This document shows positions 17,669 through 18,044 of a DNA stretch of 18,044 bases, piece by piece. The DNA is taken from positions 1 through 18,044 of the forward strand of contig JBPBQX010000112.1 in assembly GCA_050955025.1 (NCBI GenBank), in the 5' to 3' direction. Position 1 is the stretch's first letter. Every line of letters starts with the position of its first letter. The notes beneath the pieces were generated by a model. It had not been told where the DNA came from. It saw only the letters and a program-made list of their open reading frames with translations, and made no database searches. This DNA is from CAXSEF01 sp050955025 (lineage in GTDB: Bacteria; Pseudomonadota; Alphaproteobacteria; Acetobacterales; Acetobacteraceae). A program made the translations under genes and the position numbers.

Positions 17669-18044
17669 GCCTTCCTTGTAGCGGTAGCCGATCCCGTAGA
17701 GCGTCTCGATGTGGTCGAAGCTCTCGCTGGCCTGCCTGAACTTCTTGCGGACGCGCTTGATGTGGCTGTCGATGGTGCGGTCGTCGACGTAGATGTTCTC
17801 GCCGTAGGCCGCGTCGATCAGCTGGTCGCGCGACTTCACCATGCCCGGCCGCGCCGCGAGCGCCTTGACCAGCAGGAACTCGGTCACCGTGAGCGCGATG
17901 TCGACGCCCTCCCACAGGCACTGGTGCTTGGTCTCGTCCAGGCTGAGCGAGCCGCGCACCATCACGCCGCCCGGCGCGGCGCCGGAGCCCTCGGCGCGCG
18001 ACGCGTCGTTGCGGCGCAGCAGGGCGCGGATGCGCTCGATCAGC
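17666..18044 (-). CDS. chvI: ChvI-like OmpR-family response regulator (C-terminal part)
   Basis: The gene is cut by the right edge of the window; 125 residues are visible, ending at TAG 17666-17668. The frame is open through 18044, beginning LIERIRALLRR (the end of the receiver domain and the linker helix). An Ala/Gly-rich linker and then the winged-helix DNA-binding domain follow: VTEFLLVKALAARPG, DDRTIDSHIKRVRKKF (recognition helix) and IETLYGIGYRYKEG, the typical OmpR/ChvI ending. The phosphoacceptor aspartate lies outside the window. A GTG at 17965 could be mistaken for a start, which would give a truncated 99-residue protein. It is upstream of the chvG-like kinase on the same strand, as expected for the pair. 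The ChvI identity rests on the partner and the family ending. Confidence 0.88.
   Translation of the reverse strand, partial: LIERIRALLRRNDASRAEGSGAAPGGVMVRGSLSLDETKHQCLWEGVDIALTVTEFLLVKALAARPGMVKSRDQLIDAAYGENIYVDDRTIDSHIKRVRKKFRQASESFDHIETLYGIGYRYKEG

Overview
The window is GC-rich, tightly packed DNA that reads as a chromosomal segment of an alphaproteobacterium. The best fit is Rhodospirillales, probably Acetobacteraceae. The clues are a ChvG/ChvI-type two-component pair, a candidate EcfG (general stress response) promoter, a NasA-type nitrate assimilation operon, MgtC, AI-2E, CsbD and DUF2256 proteins, and intergenic palindrome cassettes. The lineage is an inference from gene content and style. 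There is no rRNA, tRNA, CRISPR array, transposase or integrase in the window. The left edge does hold a strong leftward sigma70-type promoter that could belong to a stable-RNA operon just outside.

Layout, left to right. Bases 1-326 hold the leftward promoter and its leader. Bases 327-2958 hold clpB (minus), which has a heat-shock-type promoter and a 14-bp hairpin at its end. A secreted protein of unknown function follows (3216-4049, plus). Next is a candidate 24-codon gene (4147-4221) with a 17-nt perfect match to the 16S anti-Shine-Dalgarno end and its own terminator. A DUF2256 zinc-ribbon-like small protein (minus) and a GMC flavoprotein oxidoreductase (plus) are divergent. An exported protein with the histidine/aspartate pattern of an HD-type metal phosphohydrolase (minus) is divergent from csbD (plus), and csbD has a good EcfG-type promoter. 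An SDR dehydrogenase with a C-terminal membrane anchor (minus) comes next.

The central block (9484-13630, minus) is a nitrate assimilation unit. It has a sigma54-type promoter, a short GC-rich leader with two competing hairpins, a 15-residue upstream ORF, nasA (catalytic molybdoprotein), and a NirB/NasB-like FAD/[2Fe-2S] electron-transfer protein whose start codon overlaps the nasA stop (ATGA). No nitrite reductase catalytic domain and no transporter lie in the window. Upstream is an AI-2E-family permease (minus), divergent from an MgtC/SapB-family membrane protein (plus). The right end carries a ChvG-like sensor kinase and the C-terminal part of its ChvI-like response regulator, both on minus.

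Four plausible promoters for four different sigma classes (sigma70, RpoH, EcfG, RpoN) can be read in 18 kb, so the genes look like a set of separately controlled stress and nutrient functions, not one pathway. A family of intergenic cassettes sits directly against stop codons in four places (6316-6440, 9305-9480, 15712-15852, 17551-17668). These cassettes have inward-facing GCAAGG-like ends and stacked hairpins whose stems keep pairing while their sequence changes. They are the clearest structure in the window that ordinary gene annotation does not explain.
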